Of a stretch of DNA of 64,000 nucleotides, positions 13,791 through 40,700 are shown one piece after another. Location: the NCBI GenBank assembly GCA_035079385.1, contig JAVHKY010000001.1, positions 11,370,501 to 11,434,500 on the forward strand, written 5' to 3'. The position numbers were made by a program, and so were the translations under genes. Numbering within the stretch: the stretch's first letter is position 1; each line of letters begins with the position of its first letter. The notes under the pieces are model-generated. The model was not told the origin of the DNA. It saw only the letters and a list, made by a program, of their open reading frames with translations, and did not search any database. Origin of the DNA: Aspidiotus rigidus (lineage: Eukaryota > Arthropoda > Insecta > Hemiptera > Diaspididae).

Positions 13791-14429
13791 GAAGAAGACC
13801 AGGGCTGGGTATTTTTTGATTGAACGAAGTTTGTCGCAGGGTTGAGAAGACCACAGGTTGTGCTATGATGAGGTGATTTGTGAACGGTAGAATGATTTTA
13901 CGTCATAGGCCGAAGACGGGGAGCGATCAGTGATTGAGGGAAGAAGCAAGGCTTACATAACATCCAAGTCCACTGCGTCGTGTTCCGGTAGACCGATATG
14001 ACCAGGGATCCAGAGGAAACCAGTTGAAGACATGGAAGATCTTAAGGTGTGCAGAACTATGAGAACGCTCTATACAACAGGATTGGAATAGTAACAGTTT
14101 GTATGGCTTGGAGAGAGGAGAGAGAATCAGAGAGCAGGGGGAATTTACAGGGTTGAAGGAGAAGAGTGAGGTGAGTAAGGCAGGTAAATATGGCAGATAG
14201 TTTGGCAGAGTATATAGAGGTTGAGTTTTTCAAACGAAAGTGGGAGACTCTGCAAGGTTGTGGGAAGGGATATCGTTATCAATTACGTCTTTTATGTGTC
14301 TTATATTACAGTAGATTACATTGGCGGATTGTGGTAGGTTCGCCAGGTCGAGGCGAATGAGAGGAGGTGAGGATGTCCTTGGAGGGGTGGATGAGAAGAT
14401 GGGGATAATGGACTGAAATTCGGAATGGT

Positions 14430-14745
14430 GATCAAGATGAGATTCTAATGAAAGGAGTAGAAGGGGAGGACGAAGGGGTGGTACTTTCCTGTTTTCGATA
14501 TTTTATGACTTTGTCGTAACAAATTTTATGACTTCGGATATATTTTAAATAGGACCTCGTCGTTCCTTCGATCTTGCACGACTTGGGGACGGCCAGAACG
14601 TGGAATACTGTAGAAGACATCAGATTTTTTTCTTTGGAGGTAGAGTTCCAGTTTTAGAACAAAATTTTGTTTCGCTGATGTCGTATTTGTCGAAAGAGAG
14701 ATGCCAGGTTTATGAATTTTCGGCAATCCATAATATTTTGGCGTG
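14430..14745 (-). pseudogene. Small Penelope-like RT fragment, opposite orientation
   Basis: The minus strand reads YGLPKIHKPGISLSTNT near 14745-14690, the motif that precedes the catalytic palm in Penelope reverse transcriptases, and then drifts into unrecognisable sequence with a stop. A short relic of a second Penelope insertion in the A-B spacer. Confidence 0.5.
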
Positions 14746-14966
14746 ACACAGTTGTACTTTGTACGCTACCGCTTCACTCTATCATCGATATAGTTTATGT
14801 CATGCATCCGCAGATCGTTGCTGGAAGCAAAATAACAAAAATTTAATTTGAACTTAATATCACACATATGAGAATATTATTTATAATATAACAGAGAAAA
14901 TTATATAAAAGTTAAACATAATGAGGTAGAGAAAACATGCTTAAAAACTATAGGCCTTGCTAAACG

Positions 14967-26268
<11,302 letters not shown>

Positions 26269-29200
26269 CTTTTTACTTCAGCAATTGTAGGGATTTTCGT
26301 TTTCAATAATCTAGCTAGTTACTTATCAATAGGTAAAGTATAATTATGATGATTAAAAAAAAAAAAAAAAAAAAAAAAGAAGTGTCATTAGAGACGAGTT
26401 TTGCAGTTTGAAAACGACTATCATACGTAATGGAGGCAGGTATTTAACATACGTAGACTTAGATACATGTTTCCAATCGTAATAAGTCGTCGGAACTCAC
26501 TTATACAAAATTCGTTTGTTCACACACGACAATTCACAAACTCGTTTTTTTTTGTTTTTTTTTTTTTTGTGAGCTCTTTGGCTATTTAACGGGCCATCAG
26601 CTCGGGGAGAGATGATCGGATTAAATGGATTTTGAAGTAATAGGTGGACCGGGGGAAGTTGAAGGTAAGGACTAATGGTTCATGAAATAAATTAAAATAA
26701 ATCACAAAATAAATTACATTTGCCGCATAAAACTTCATTGCACGAGTACTAGCACGACAAAAGTTTCGGATAAACATCAATTTACAGTGAAAACAATTAA
26801 GAACTGACCAAATTTTGTGATTTATTTGTAATCGCATATCTACTATGACGTTTAAGGTGTTGCAAGGGTGCCGTGAGCCCCCTAGGTCAATGAAGAAACC
26901 CCCCTCAAACTTTAACTTCTTGTAGCTAAAAAAAAAAATTGAATTATAAGGGCTCCCCCTAAAACGAATAGGAAGAATCATCTTCATAAAAATAGCCTCA
27001 CGGCACCCTTGAGTTGGTTATTGGAAAGAGCAGAGTTGATTACGAAGTTGAACGAGGTTTGTAGAGAAACCTGTTATACAGGAAACATTTTGAAGTTATT
27101 CGGAGATTCTGTTTTTTACTTAGCTAAATATGTTAAGAGGAGTTTTCACAATTCTAAATTTTTTCAAATCTTCCTTATAGCTCGAAATTTTTCTAAGTCC
27201 TCTACGTATCATATAGGTATAGGTCGAAAGTCAAGAATTTTTCAAATTCTCTCCTACGAGTATTATAATTATATAGCTCGCAACAGATCAGAATTTATTC
27301 AAAATCTACGTTCCCTATGAAACTGGTTCCTTGTCCCCCTAATTTAACTACGTTAAAGAATTCGTAAGTTCCCGTCCCCCCTCCGGCTATGCTTGTCATC
27401 ACTTATATTACTTCGCTCATTTTTTTCCCAACGGCATGAGCTATGGCATTTATTGACCAACAATAAACGGAGAATATTAAACTGCCCGAAAATAAAAAGG
27501 TGTTTGAACGAAAAATAACATTACAAAAAAATTATCAACAGAACAAAATTATAAGTTGTGGTAACGAAAAATACAGAACACGAAATTTTCAACTGTTCTT
27601 TCGAAAAAAGAAGAAACATACACGAATTTTTTACTGTTTCCTCAAGAAAACAGAAAAAAAAAAGATTTCTCAGTACTTGAAGGTTTTTGCATCTTTGAAT
27701 TTTATTATTTGAATTTTTTCAATAATTTCGATCACTCCTCTTTTTTTCTTCTTGCTTTGTCGGAAATTACGGAGAATATTTTCAATAGTCCATGAATTCA
27801 GTCTACGATTTCTCTTCTGCTGTCAATGGTATTGATTATGAAGTGTTGATGTCCTCTTAAAATAGTACATGAAGAATCTATACCCAACCACATTAATTTG
27901 TTCCCAGGCCACTCGACGCGCAGAAACAATAACTCGCATTTTTATATGGTAGAACGCAATGTGCTGCGTAAATCAATGTCAATTATATGTACAGAGTAGT
28001 AAGAGGTGTTCACTTGTCACGCGCTGTAGCGGCGTAACAGTGCATTTACAGAAAAAATATGTAGAGAGCTTTTTTATAGGAAATTTTACGAGGAACAATT
28101 TTTGTTCGAACTTTTTTTCTCTGAAATCGTTTTTTTGCGAATTAGAGCTAGAAAACTGAAAAATTCCTTCTTTGTGCCCCCGTGGGGGAAAAGCTCCACT
28201 CGGAATGTTGGGGAAACTTGGGAAAAGACTCATCAGAAAGTTCCCAACAACTTTTCCAAGTTTCGCTTCTGTACCATTTATTGTTTTTTTTCGACCTTTA
28301 AAATGGCTAATTTTACTGGACTATATACGGGACAGTCAAATCCAGGAACCTTGGCTGGATTTAAACTTGTCGATTTTTTTTCAAGTCGTTTGTACAGATA
28401 GAAATTCCGGCCCTGCCGAGAGAGGAAAAGAGTAACTCAGAGCAAAGACATGAAACATGTATACAAATCTGTTTCACTTCAAAAATGTTTTTTGATCTAA
28501 GAAATTATCCAGACTCATTGACTCGGCCGTGGCACCGAAAGTAGTTCAGATAACGAAAATTCCTGTTCATTGAATGACTTTCTTTTTTTTTTTCTTCATT
28601 TATTCATTTATCGGCATATTAAGTAAAAACAAGCTTCATACGTCTTGCTGCTCCTTAAAACTTTAAAACTTGATTAAAGTCGCGCTAATGATTTTTTTTT
28701 TTAATTTTGACGCTAGAACCTTCTAGACTCAAAACCGACCTACATTAAAGAGTAGGCCTATATACCTCGATAAATTCAGAATTCGAAGAGTTAACCGGAT
28801 TAGAGTTTTTGTTGTGAACTTTTGTACGATTCTCCTTTAGTTCATATCGCTGAGGATGGTACGCTGATCGTACAGAATTAAAGTCCATCTCATGCTAGTG
28901 TCACGTTTTCGCTTGAATTTTTTCTTCATCTATTAGTTTACCACAGATTTATTGAATCATATTATAGGTTGTCTTCCCAGTTCTTTGACTGACTCCGAAA
29001 GTTTTATGAAACTTACAGTACATACATTTGACGTCCACAATGAGGACAAAGTACGATAGTTTTTGTCAAAGGATATGATGCATCCATAAAATGTTTAACG
29101 ATGGCGAAAAGTTGTACAGTGAATTTCTACATACCTATGACTAAAAAAAAACAAGATGACGAAACCAAAATAACAAAAATATAATATGAACACATAATAC

Positions 29201-29306
29201 TCGTAATACGAGAATATTACTCCTAATATAACAGAAAAAATTATAACACAGTTAAACACAAAGAGGTATAGGAAACATGCTTAAAAACTATAGGCCTAGC
29301 TAAACG
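26269..29306. other. Spacer between copies B and C, no recognised gene
   Basis: Upstream flank of copy B with poly-A and poly-T runs, then AT-rich sequence. The 27180-27340 part contains TCGAAA..TTCTAAGTCC-type words also seen at 17420-17510 and 60350-60450. The 28080-28440 part is a dispersed repeat also found around 23800 and 34600. No coding sequence I can support. Confidence 0.5.
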
Positions 29307-31681
29307 TCAAACGTATTTGCTAAAAACTGGAACTTTCCTCCAATAATTATACTTTTCTAAAAAGTAATCGCGTTCCATAGACCCATTCCTAATAATATGT
29401 AGAAATTCCATTCGTCGCGTTGACACTGGCAGCCAAGAGCTGTAAACGCTCATATTGATGGGGAACGGCACGTTTGGATTCCTTTAAAATGGATTAAGCT
29501 GAGAGTTAGGAGAATGAAAAAAAGAAGCGAATAGGTACCAAGGGAATAATACTTTTAGGTACAACAGAAGCCCGATTATCCAAACTCAAATTATTTGGAC
29601 GTCCAATTATCCGGACGGTAACGATTCATTCAGTGACGGATTGAGACGTTCTTCGAAAAAAGTGTAAAAAATTTTTACCGACGAAAAGTGAGGTATTGCT
29701 CCCGACACAATTGTGACGGCGGAGACAAGGGATGAATTTTCTCGACGTTTTAGAGGTCCTAAATCATCCTGAAACTAATAAAAACTTTCAGGTTTCCTTA
29801 TAATAAGGTCCGCCAAAAAGATGTTAACTGTTAAATGGGGATTTGGATTAAATTCGTTGTAGCTTAAAATGGCAAAACGTTAGATGTATAGTTCAAATAT
29901 ACAAAATTTGTATCTCAATTTTATCAAAAATTGACCAATTTGCCAAAATTCCCAAAAATTAAAAATTGTTTACACCTCGATATTATACTTGGCGTGAAAG
30001 TGAAATGCAACGCTGGCCCCGAAAATAATACTTGAATAACCACATGAAGCTTAAAAATGAGGGAATTTGCAGGTTCTTATTCGGCAAACTCGGTGAATTG
30101 GTCAATTTTCGGCACATTTTTCGGCTCAGAAGAGTCGGAGAAAGTTGGGGGAGAGCAAATTGAAGATAAAGTTGAGATGCAAATTTTGTGGATTTGAAGT
30201 TTGTGTCTAGTGTTGTTCGTTTTTGCGCTACAACAAATTTAGTCCAAACTCCCATTCAACTCTCAACATCTGTTTGGCGGATCCTTTAAGTATATAATTA
30301 TATTTTATAGGATATTTTTTGTCCACGCAACTCCTCAAAAACTACCGGTTGTATTCTCGTAGAGTTTGGTCAAGTTGTAGTGGATTATCTGAAATTGAGC
30401 ATGTGCATTTTTTTCTGAGATTGGATGCGTAGTCGAGTAACCCTCAATTTTCCTCGAATTTCCTAGTGTTTTTTCTCGAAGAATATCAATGTTATTACCT
30501 TCATGTCATATTGTATTCAATCTTATTGCTTTTCGTATCGATTGGACAAGTGGTTCTCGAGTAAATCTCAAAATATATGTGGTCCACTTATAGAGCCATA
30601 GAAGCTGAATCTTGGTTATTTATTTTATTTGAACCATTTTGCCCGATGGTACCTATAATGTAGCTATAAAAACTTCTTATTACCAGTGAAAATTCGACGC
30701 TATTGGGTACGTTAAACAAACTTAGTGCATGGCGATGGATTATAATTACTACGTTATATAGGTACAAGCAGAAATGTCCGTCCTTTGGACGACACCCTTA
30801 TACGTACCTAACCCAGGCCTGTAATTTCTTAAAGTTCGACGATCCCTCTTCACCTATCCAACTACTCATTCTCAACTGTTACCCTATCTATTCTTTGATC
30901 CCTGCCCCTCATTGAGAGGCCCTTTCCATGTTATCAATATTTCCTTTCACCCCAATGCTTATCCGGAATATTCTCCGATTGATGCCACACCCTGAGAAAT
31001 TTCCTCAATTTGCTGGGTTTATTAAAATCACACTTCCACAACTTAACTTGTGACCTTACTGCCCGCATTTTAACACAGAACTACATTGATCAATCAATTG
31101 TCTGTGTACTTATTGTCCTATATCATTGCCTTCTCGCTGTTTGACGGAACTTCAAATCAATCTTTAAATAAATATATTAATTAATTAATTAATAATCTTC
31201 AACACTCGACTTGTCGCGTCGCTGTGACACCTCACTCACCAAAAAAGAGATTTATCTGCAAATGGTCACATCCCACCATTGGTCATTAGAGCTCGGATTT
31301 TTCGGTTGTAAAAACATTGAAAATCGGTTTAAAAAATCTCATTTTCGGTTTTATTCGGTAAAATAAAAAAAAAAAAAAAAAATTTCTGGCATAGCCGAAT
31401 AAATGAAAATCATGTTCCATGTCTTTTATATTTTATCAGTCATCTTGAAATATTTCAGTCTAGGCTTCTACTAGGTCAAGTGTTCGTGAGATATTATTCG
31501 TTTACCCCTTTACCTATCTTGGCGTCGTATAAGTCTTCTATGAGAAATACGAGGTAGCGCGAACTCGCTGTTGTATTGGATTGGTATGTGACAATTCAAG
31601 TCTAGGGGACTTGGAAAAATTTCGACTATCCAGCCTTTATTGATTTAATTATTTAATTATTTAATTATTCAATTATTTAAT

Positions 31682-31729
<48 letters not shown>

Positions 31730-34700
31730 TTATTAATTCTTGTACTAGGTCAAGTGTTCGTGAGATATTATTCGTTTACCCCTTTACCTATCTTGGCGTC
31801 GTATAAGTCATGTATGAGAAATATTTTGAGGTAATTGTGGGTGTTCTATATTTTGAGGTATCAACTTTCGTGGGGCGAACGAGCGATCTCGCTGTTGTAT
31901 TGGAATGGTATGAGAAAATTCAAGTCTTTTTTGAGAAATATGAGGTAGCGCGAACTCGCTCCGCTCGTTCGCCCCCTGTCTCGCTGTTGTATTGGAATGG
32001 TATGAGACAATTCAAGTCTAGGGGACTTGGAAAAATTTCGACTATCCAGCCATATATGATAGGAAGAGGGACTTGGAAAATTTTCTAATTATTAATTATA
32101 TTGATTATTTAATTATTCATTTATTTAATTATTTAATTATTTTATTATTTAATTATTTAATTATTTAATTATTATTGAATTAATTATTTATTGTTATTAC
32201 GCGGGGTGTACTCGCGAATTTCTGAATCACCCACGGGGTAGAGATTTCTCATGCCGGGGGGGGGGGGGGGGGAGGGGGGGGGGGGTGTACTCGCGAGTTT
32301 CAAAATCGGGGTCCGGCGAGAGAAAAGACATGGAACATGTCAAAAAAATTAAAAATGATACAAATTTTTCTGAAATGCTGACATTTTTACAAAAACGGCT
32401 TATTTGCAATGTAGACAATATCACGTTCTCATCTACGTATTGCCGACGTGCGTGTTTTGAACTGTTCTTCTATCGAAACATGTTACGTACTGTCTATCAG
32501 TAGACGAGTAACATAGTTTTTTTCATCTTTTCCATCGTTTCTGTACTTCCATTTCTCAAAATTGTTCGCTATCTGCTGTTTTTTTCTACAGTTTTGATAA
32601 ATTTCACAATTTCGGTCATTTTCGGTTTTATGCCTGTTTTCGGTACTTAAAAATGTTTTCGGGTTTTTTTGGTTAGATAAAATTTTTTAATGGGTTCCTA
32701 CCACTATGAAACGTACTCCTATTTCACTTCTACTGATCTGCCTGTTAGCAAACTCATTCGACAAAAACCGAGGAATCCTAGGTCTACTGATCATATTTCC
32801 ACCTGATATTAGGCAGTAACCACCCACTAACACTTCCCTACCCATCCGACTCTCCTCTCTTCGATGGAAAAATCATCTGTTCTTCTTTCATGATAAACCA
32901 TACTCTTTTGTGTCTGTCAATATACTAAGCCCCCGGCGCACAAAAACCTAGCCTTACTCTCGGCCTCTGCTTTTAAGCTGGTGCCCCCCCCCCCCCCCAA
33001 AAAAAAAAAAGATCGCTTCCTAACTCTCATTGTCTATTTTCCATGTAAGGCATGAAACTCGTAGATATCATCTTTATTATTATCATTTTTTTTTCAAAAT
33101 CGGATAAGTTATTTGGAGGTATCAAATAATGCTAACATAAGAAAAACTTCCGACGGAGCCAAATAAATGACGATCATTTTTAATGTCTTCCTACAGGTTT
33201 GAATCGAAGCTCAATTCACTCAGCTTCCATTCTACGCACCCGCACTCTGCCGACTTAATTCTCCCCTCTTGAATCTGAATTATTTAGGCACCTCAAGTTG
33301 GACCATTTATCCCCTACCATATCATCCATTTCTCCATAGCCAAACCCTCCCGTAAATAACCGACTCGATTTTCTCCAAACTCGCTACTCTATAATAACCG
33401 ACAACTCATTGGAAACATTACCTCTATACCAATTGTCCGACGCACCAGCCCTACTTTACCGACGGATCTAAATTCGGACACAGAACAGGGTACGCGTACT
33501 CGACCCAAGGAGTTATAATTAGTTGTTGATTGGAAAATTCTGTCTTCATTTGCATTGCCAAACAAAACGCCATGTACTCGTGTCTACTCGTGTCTTTCTC
33601 TATCTTCTCACCAAAGCTCAAATTTCCACTGTTAACTGGCTCTTTTTCATCTCTTCTGGTTATACAGGACTCTTATTCAACTAATTCCCCAAATAAACGC
33701 ATTCATTTACTTCTGCAATCTCTATCATCAATTTCTACATCTGCCTCCTTCCTGTGGATTCCGAGCCACATCAACTTCCCAGAACATTTCAACCAAACTT
33801 AATGATTAACCTACAACTCTTTTCTGTCAGTCAATGTATTTGCATCTGAAGTAAATTAAGCCCTAATCCACAATGATCTAGCCCCACTCTCAGGCTCTGC
33901 GTAGGTGAAGACAAAGTGGAAGTTCTATTGGCCATTTCAATTTTCGTCATTATTCACTTTATGTATCTCACTGTCTTTTTGGAAATGGAAAGTCATAGGT
34001 TAATACTCCTACTTAGAGATTCTTTCAAATCACCAAAGTTTTATAATTTAATTTCAAAAGAGCGATATTCCGTTCTTCTATTCAGAGTTTAATCTACGTT
34101 CAGAGAGAGAAAGCTATTAATCGACTCCTTTTTGATTTATTTCCCATGAATACCTGTATTTGAAAATTATAAAAGTATTAAGAAGATTAGAAATGAATTG
34201 GACATTATTACAATCTGAGAAACAATGAAGTTTAGATATGGAGGGCAAGTGTAAATTATTTAATAGCAAATTATTGAAAAGTCAGTGATGCTTAACTTTT
34301 TTTCTCTCTTCTTTTTTCTTCTCCAAAAATGCCACACGCCAAGGCTTAGTTGGCGAGTAGGAGAATCCACCTCTGTACATTTATTTTTCTTTTTTCCTTG
34401 TAAATTGATAGGCTTTGTCAGGAAAAAAGAGAACAAATTGAAGTAACAACGTATATTACATACGTAGGGCGATGACTGGTAGTATTTGATTTATAGAATT
34501 TGTTACATACTAATTGTAACGTAGGTAACCTAAAAATTAGTTCACTTTCTTTATGTTCACACTCTTCCTGTGAAAAACGTAAAAAAAAGAATGAGTCTTA
34601 TTAAATTAAGAGGAAATTTCCAGGAACCTGGGGTAGGTTTGAATTTGTCGATTTTTTTTTCAAGTCCCAAGTTCACGTTTGTACGGACACAAATTTCGGA

Positions 34701-37700
34701 ATTTCAAAAGGGAGGAGAGGAGTTACTCAGAGCAAAGAAAAAAAAACATGTTAAAATCAGTTTCACTTCGAAAACGTTATTTGACTAAGATTTTATCAGA
34801 AGCAGTACAGAAGAAGTCCGATGATCCATACTCCTTGGCACTGGAGTTCGGATACCAAATTTGATTGTCCCGTAATAGCATGTAGTGTTAATACACAGTA
34901 ATCGAGGTTAAAATGGGGGGGGGGGGAGAACGAGCGCGAGCGGAGCGAGTGAGAACGTGTCTCAATCAGCCTAATACAGGGTATAGTAGGTTTATATTAA
35001 ACGAGGATGGGGAAGGCAAACGAGTTGAGCGAGACAAGCCTTCAGGTGTTAGTTGCTGGTCTTCTTGACTTATTGTAAGTTCTGAGCCAACAAATGGACC
35101 AGCATACTTCTATGGACTTTTTCTGAGTCTACAAGCTGGGTTAAAGTTTCGACTTTCTGATGAAGCCCAAAGGTACGTGCGGACCTGACTTGACTTGGAG
35201 AGAATAATCAAGTAATTTTAAATATGTAGGGCAGATAGAAAGATAGGGAACAGAATGTTCATTTTTATCCGGCTTTGCCAGCACATTTGTGGGTTCAGTT
35301 CACAATTCGTACTTATTTTTTTCCTACCGCCGTAACCTTATCTTTTAGTTCGATTAGGACGAACAGAGAAGTAGAGAATTCTTCCATTATCTGCATCTGC
35401 AGTAGCCTTCATTCGAGCACGAACCATTATCTAAAAACTAATCATCTTACCCACTATGGGCGAAGTTCACCAATCGAGTGATCATTTCATCGCCAAATTC
35501 ATAATCCTCGGCTGCTCTTCTTTCTGCGGTAGTTTTATTAAATATGAGACCTATTTCCGCAGCATGTTTAATACCTACACCCATCGTCATAATTAATTAC
35601 TCGTATTTTGAATCATTGGAAAACTCACGCCTATCCTGATTTCTTTTTATATATTTGTATAATTAACATGAGTACCAACCGAGAAATGGGTTACCGGCTG
35701 GTCCTCCAACGTTTCGATAGTCGTACAAATACAAATATTTTAAAGCTTCATACTTTTCCACTGAATGTATAATGCTGCGACCATACATAATTCCATTTAG
35801 TAACTATGATAAAATAAAACAGAATCTTCATCAAAAAAATACTGGAGTTATTCATTCAATTTAATTGTATTGTTGAACTCACCTCTATTAAATTCAGTGC
35901 CGTGGATTTATTGATACGAGTAGTTTCATTTTTAAAAAATCTTATTTTTGCTGATTGTAAAATATAATCGAGGTCATTTGGTTTGCATGACCATTTCAGG
36001 CCGCTTAATATGGGAAGCCATAATTTGTAATTGTTCGTAAGGCTCGACCAATCTTTACCAGTCACCCAACATGAAACAAAATCAAAGTTTTACAATAATG
36101 TTAAGTGTTATTTTATCTTGAAAGTATATGGCTCAGGTTATAATATACCTAGCAAAATGGTTTACTCAGTGGAAGGAAGAATTGAAGGCCTACTGATATT
36201 ATTTTGCTTCAGCATTATTGTTTACTAGCGGTTGGCGTCGCGCCTCCGGCGCGCCTGACCGCTAGCTGTGTGTTGAGTAGATATCTGTGTTTTATAGGTA
36301 TCTGTATCTTGTAGGTATGTGTGTTTTGTAGGTATCTTGGAATTCAGATGAATTTTTAAAAAAGAAACAGTGGAAAGAGTATTGCAAAATTTACAACTAT
36401 TCAGGTCAAAAATAAGAAAATAGACACCAAAAACTGCGACTGTACTTATAAAAATATATCAAAGTTCCGAGTCGCACAAAAATAAAATCACCAAATTAAA
36501 TTTTTTACACACTAATTCACTTGAGAGCTGACTTAACGCGTGAAGCCTGTATTCATCGCAGCAGAATACAGACAAATCCATTGACATTTTGCCAGTCCCT
36601 AAGAAAACACACGGACAACAGGTAAAAAAAAGGGTAATTTCCGCTAGCCCATACGCAGTGCGCACCGTGTCTAGACATTGGTTCTTGTATGAGATACCGG
36701 ATGTAAAATCCTTTATGTAGGTGTTTTTAAAACTCTGAATAAAATAACTTGCTTAGTATGGAAGTACAGCGAATACTGTAGTCACAAAATTTCCTCCTAA
36801 AAATCTGGAACCGGGCTCATTCGAAAGGAAATTACAGGGGCTACAATTTTTGTTCTCTTCAATTTTTCATAAAAATGAGTTATACTCGAGTTATCACAAT
36901 AATTCAATTCTCGAAACTGCGCCACTCAACGCGCGTAGGTCTAACGTACATGGCAAGCCTACACCACCACGTTTTTTTATATTGAAAAAAGTCATTGTTT
37001 TCGCCCTTTTTTGAAATTACTCAGCACCTCCCCGTCAAATTTTTATTTTTATGAGTCTATGTGCTGCTCTGGGATGAGGACAATATATCCTGAAAGTTTG
37101 AAAGCGATCGGCCCAGTAGTTCTCGAGTTATAAACGGACAGGACGACAGACAGACAGACAGACGGACAAACTTTCTGCTTTATATATTAGATTTCTTTAT
37201 TATTACAGTTATTATTTTCTTTCGGGGAGAAGAAACCCTTATTGATTCATTTAACTACGTGTCTATCTACAAAGCTCAATGTTGAAAATCATTATGAATT
37301 CCTGGTTCCTGAAGCTCGATTCGGACGATGCTGAATTTCCGTTTTATCTGAAGAACCAAAACTTTGAAATGTTCTTAAATTTAAATTATCCTAGTGGTGT
37401 TTTAAATGATGTGTCACAAATTTTTGGTCCAGGCTTTAGACCGGAGGTTCACGTTTTCCATATCGGATACCTATACAAAAATCTTTGCAAGATATGTTTA
37501 TTGCAACGAGAAATATATATTCTCCGTTCTGTATTCTTGTTCTTTCTCTCTTATTTCACAGCACAGGTATAGTGGCGCCCCTCGGTCGTATCGCATGGCG
37601 TTTTGATGAACAGATAGAAACTACATAAACCGCACGTTGTATTATATCCCATTTTTTTCTGGACGTATACCTAACTAAAATGCCGAGGCGAGGCTCGTCC

Positions 37701-40700
37701 GCTGAAGAAGTCTTGCACTCTTTGTTTTTTTATTTTTTTTTTTTGGATCACAACATTTACTATACCTCATACTTCTTCGTGTGAAACTATTTTATTCTGA
37801 AATTAAATTGCTCTAAATCAAACGTCTATTCCTAAATTGATAATAAAATGAAATTTTTTTTTTTAATCCTACGTGCTCTGGCACTAATATATCTTCTCTC
37901 TGTCCAGTGGGGAGAGAAGGCTTCTCCGGTGGACGACCGGTTATTGTTCGCTGATGATTTATTGCCAGGGTGTTTTAGTTTCTCAGGCTTGTCCAGCGTT
38001 ACAATCCTCAATTTTTTTTGTCACATCTCTTTTATCACTTCCGACGATCCTAATCCTTGCCCACGATTTCTCTCTTCACCCTCTGACTCCTTGTAGACCA
38101 CGAGGGGGTGGACTTGAGAAATCATCTTCATCCAATAAAAGATTATGTCATCTTTCTTCATTGGCTTCCCTGTTGACATCTCTCTAGCCGAGGGTGTGAG
38201 CTATCTCCGGATAGAGTTGACGTCGATAGAAAACCAAGAAGCGTCGAAACAGTTGAAACTCTCCTTATGTAGCTGGTGTCCTCTTCGAAAAGGCTACCTC
38301 GAATCTTGTTCTCGAGTTGCAGTGCGGTGCGCCTGATACTTATGGTTTTATGACCTCTCTTGTCATGTTCGGCAAATTTGCTTAAGAATCTGTATCTTTT
38401 AATTTTTAGTCCTTCGATGACTACGCGGGTCGATCTTGACAACTTATCGTTTTAATTTTTCTATGAACTCATTAATCTTGCACCAACCGTGAGTAAATTG
38501 CACGGATCTTTGTCGAGTGATGTAACCTATATATATGGATTTTCTCTCTCGTTCTGTGTGACCTCGCCATTTCCGAGAGACCATTCGTTTTATTTATTTA
38601 TTTTCTGTGAAATCGCTCCATAAATCCGATATGGAAGGCTAAGCTCCTACGGTGGGGGCCGTCTCCCCCAAGCTGTCCAGTCGAAATGCGCTGAACACCG
38701 ATGCGCCACGGACACCCCGCTTCCACCAAGGGGGTCCGTACGTCTGCCGCCATATTCTGCCCGTAAACCGTAAACCATCACGGAAGATATATTTGTTGCT
38801 GTCTCTGCCTGACCCAATTTCCAATCTACAAATTTAATTTTCGTCCCTTTTTAATTATTTTTTTTTTACTTCCAATCTTCCTTTTTAGTTTTTAATTATG
38901 ATTTTAGTTCATGTCCTTTTTTTATTCTATTATTTTCTTTTATTATACCTCATTTTTCATAAGATAATTTCCATCGGCTCACACTCGAAATCGGGTTGAG
39001 GGCAACGTTTTGAAAATCCTGCCTCCTCTAGAAAAGGATTCTCTGTTTATTCGGAATTTCCCCTAAATTTTTCTTTTTCAGCCGTACCTACGTCCTACTG
39101 CAGTGGCCACAGCGGACCTACGGGACAAATAATACGTAATTTTAATAGACTAATTTATGTTTTTACTCTTCATTTACTGAATGTGTTTTTCTTTCGTCTT
39201 TTAATTTTTATTGACTCGCCTTGGGGTGATCGTCTCCAAAAATTATTCTCTGAAGAAGGCCCACAGTATTTTTTGATCGTCGGCGCTCTCGGTTTTTATT
39301 GAATATTTATGATTGCTGACTTTTTTATTTTGTGAATGCCATTGTAGTATAATGACTTCTTCTACATTTTACTCCGGTGATCGAATAGATCCCTACCCCT
39401 TTTTAAAAGCTCTTGCGCAAACTTATTGATGATTGGCCTCGAGCATTGATTTATTTTATATTTTCTTAGAGAGTATAGTCGCGATCTGAACTCTGTGAGG
39501 CATTCAAAGACATAGTTCAAAGATCGCCCGACGCGAATCAAATTGTTAAAACCGTTTTATAACGTGTTTTAATTTTCTTCTTTTTACTTTTTTTAATTTA
39601 CATTGACTTTTATTCATTTTTCATCTTGAGAATTTCAAAATTGAATTTTCTAATCCCTCTTATGCCCCAGACGAGTTGCTCTCAAGATTTTCTATGACTT
39701 TACCTTCGTGTTTTATTTTTTTTATCATTATTACTATGTCTGCTATTTCTTTTTATTTTTTTTTATTCTATCCTTTTTTTTATTGTCTCCTGTCTCCTTA
39801 CATGTATGTTGTTTTATGATATCTATCTCAATATAAATATTTCGTTTATTGACCCTAACACTTTCCGTTTGATTTGCGTGGTGAGTTGTTCCTTTCTACG
39901 ATTTATCTTCAATCTACAAAGCTTAATATCTTCAATTCCTAAAATAGTCGGTGGAATATGCCGTTAATTCCACTCGGAGGGGATGAAATCAGGCGTGACC
40001 CCCTCTTAAAGTGTCATGTGTAGTTCGCAGAGCTTACTAATTTTTCTTTCTGGCTTTTCCCCCATTTGGTCTAGATTTCATATCTCTCAAAAAGTGGCTC
40101 TCTCTGTCTAGCCATACCCCTTATTTTTCACTTAATTCAGACAGAGTGGCATCCCTGTAAATTTTTAAGTAGGCAAAGCGGTAGGCTCGGTCTTTAGGGG
40201 CTTGCTCCGAGAGACTGCAGCCGAGACACTACAGATGACTTTATTTCTTCTCAAACACCTATAGAGTCATTTTAAATGGGAAACTTCAAACACCTAATCG
40301 ATGAGAACACACTGGAACTGTAGTCATTATTTCATATTTTAACGGCACACTTCTGGTGCAAAAACAGGTGATCACTTGAAGATTCACAAAACTCGTTGCA
40401 CGAACGTGTATATATATATACCTTTAAATGATATAGCTTCTTCCCCGCTAGTCATACCCAGTAGCCATGGTTTGGTATGCGATAGACACGTTGCGACCAC
40501 AGGATTTGCAGTCAGAAACGCATTACGGACATGTTTTTCCTCTATGACAGGTTTGAAAATGACAGGTTGTCCTGCGTCATTCAAAAGCTAATGTACAGAA
40601 CAAAAGTGATAAGTATACATTGATAATAGTTACTCCAGATTACGTATTTTTCTGCATTTCAATTCTGATACCATTTACAGATTTTTAATGAGAATTTGTT

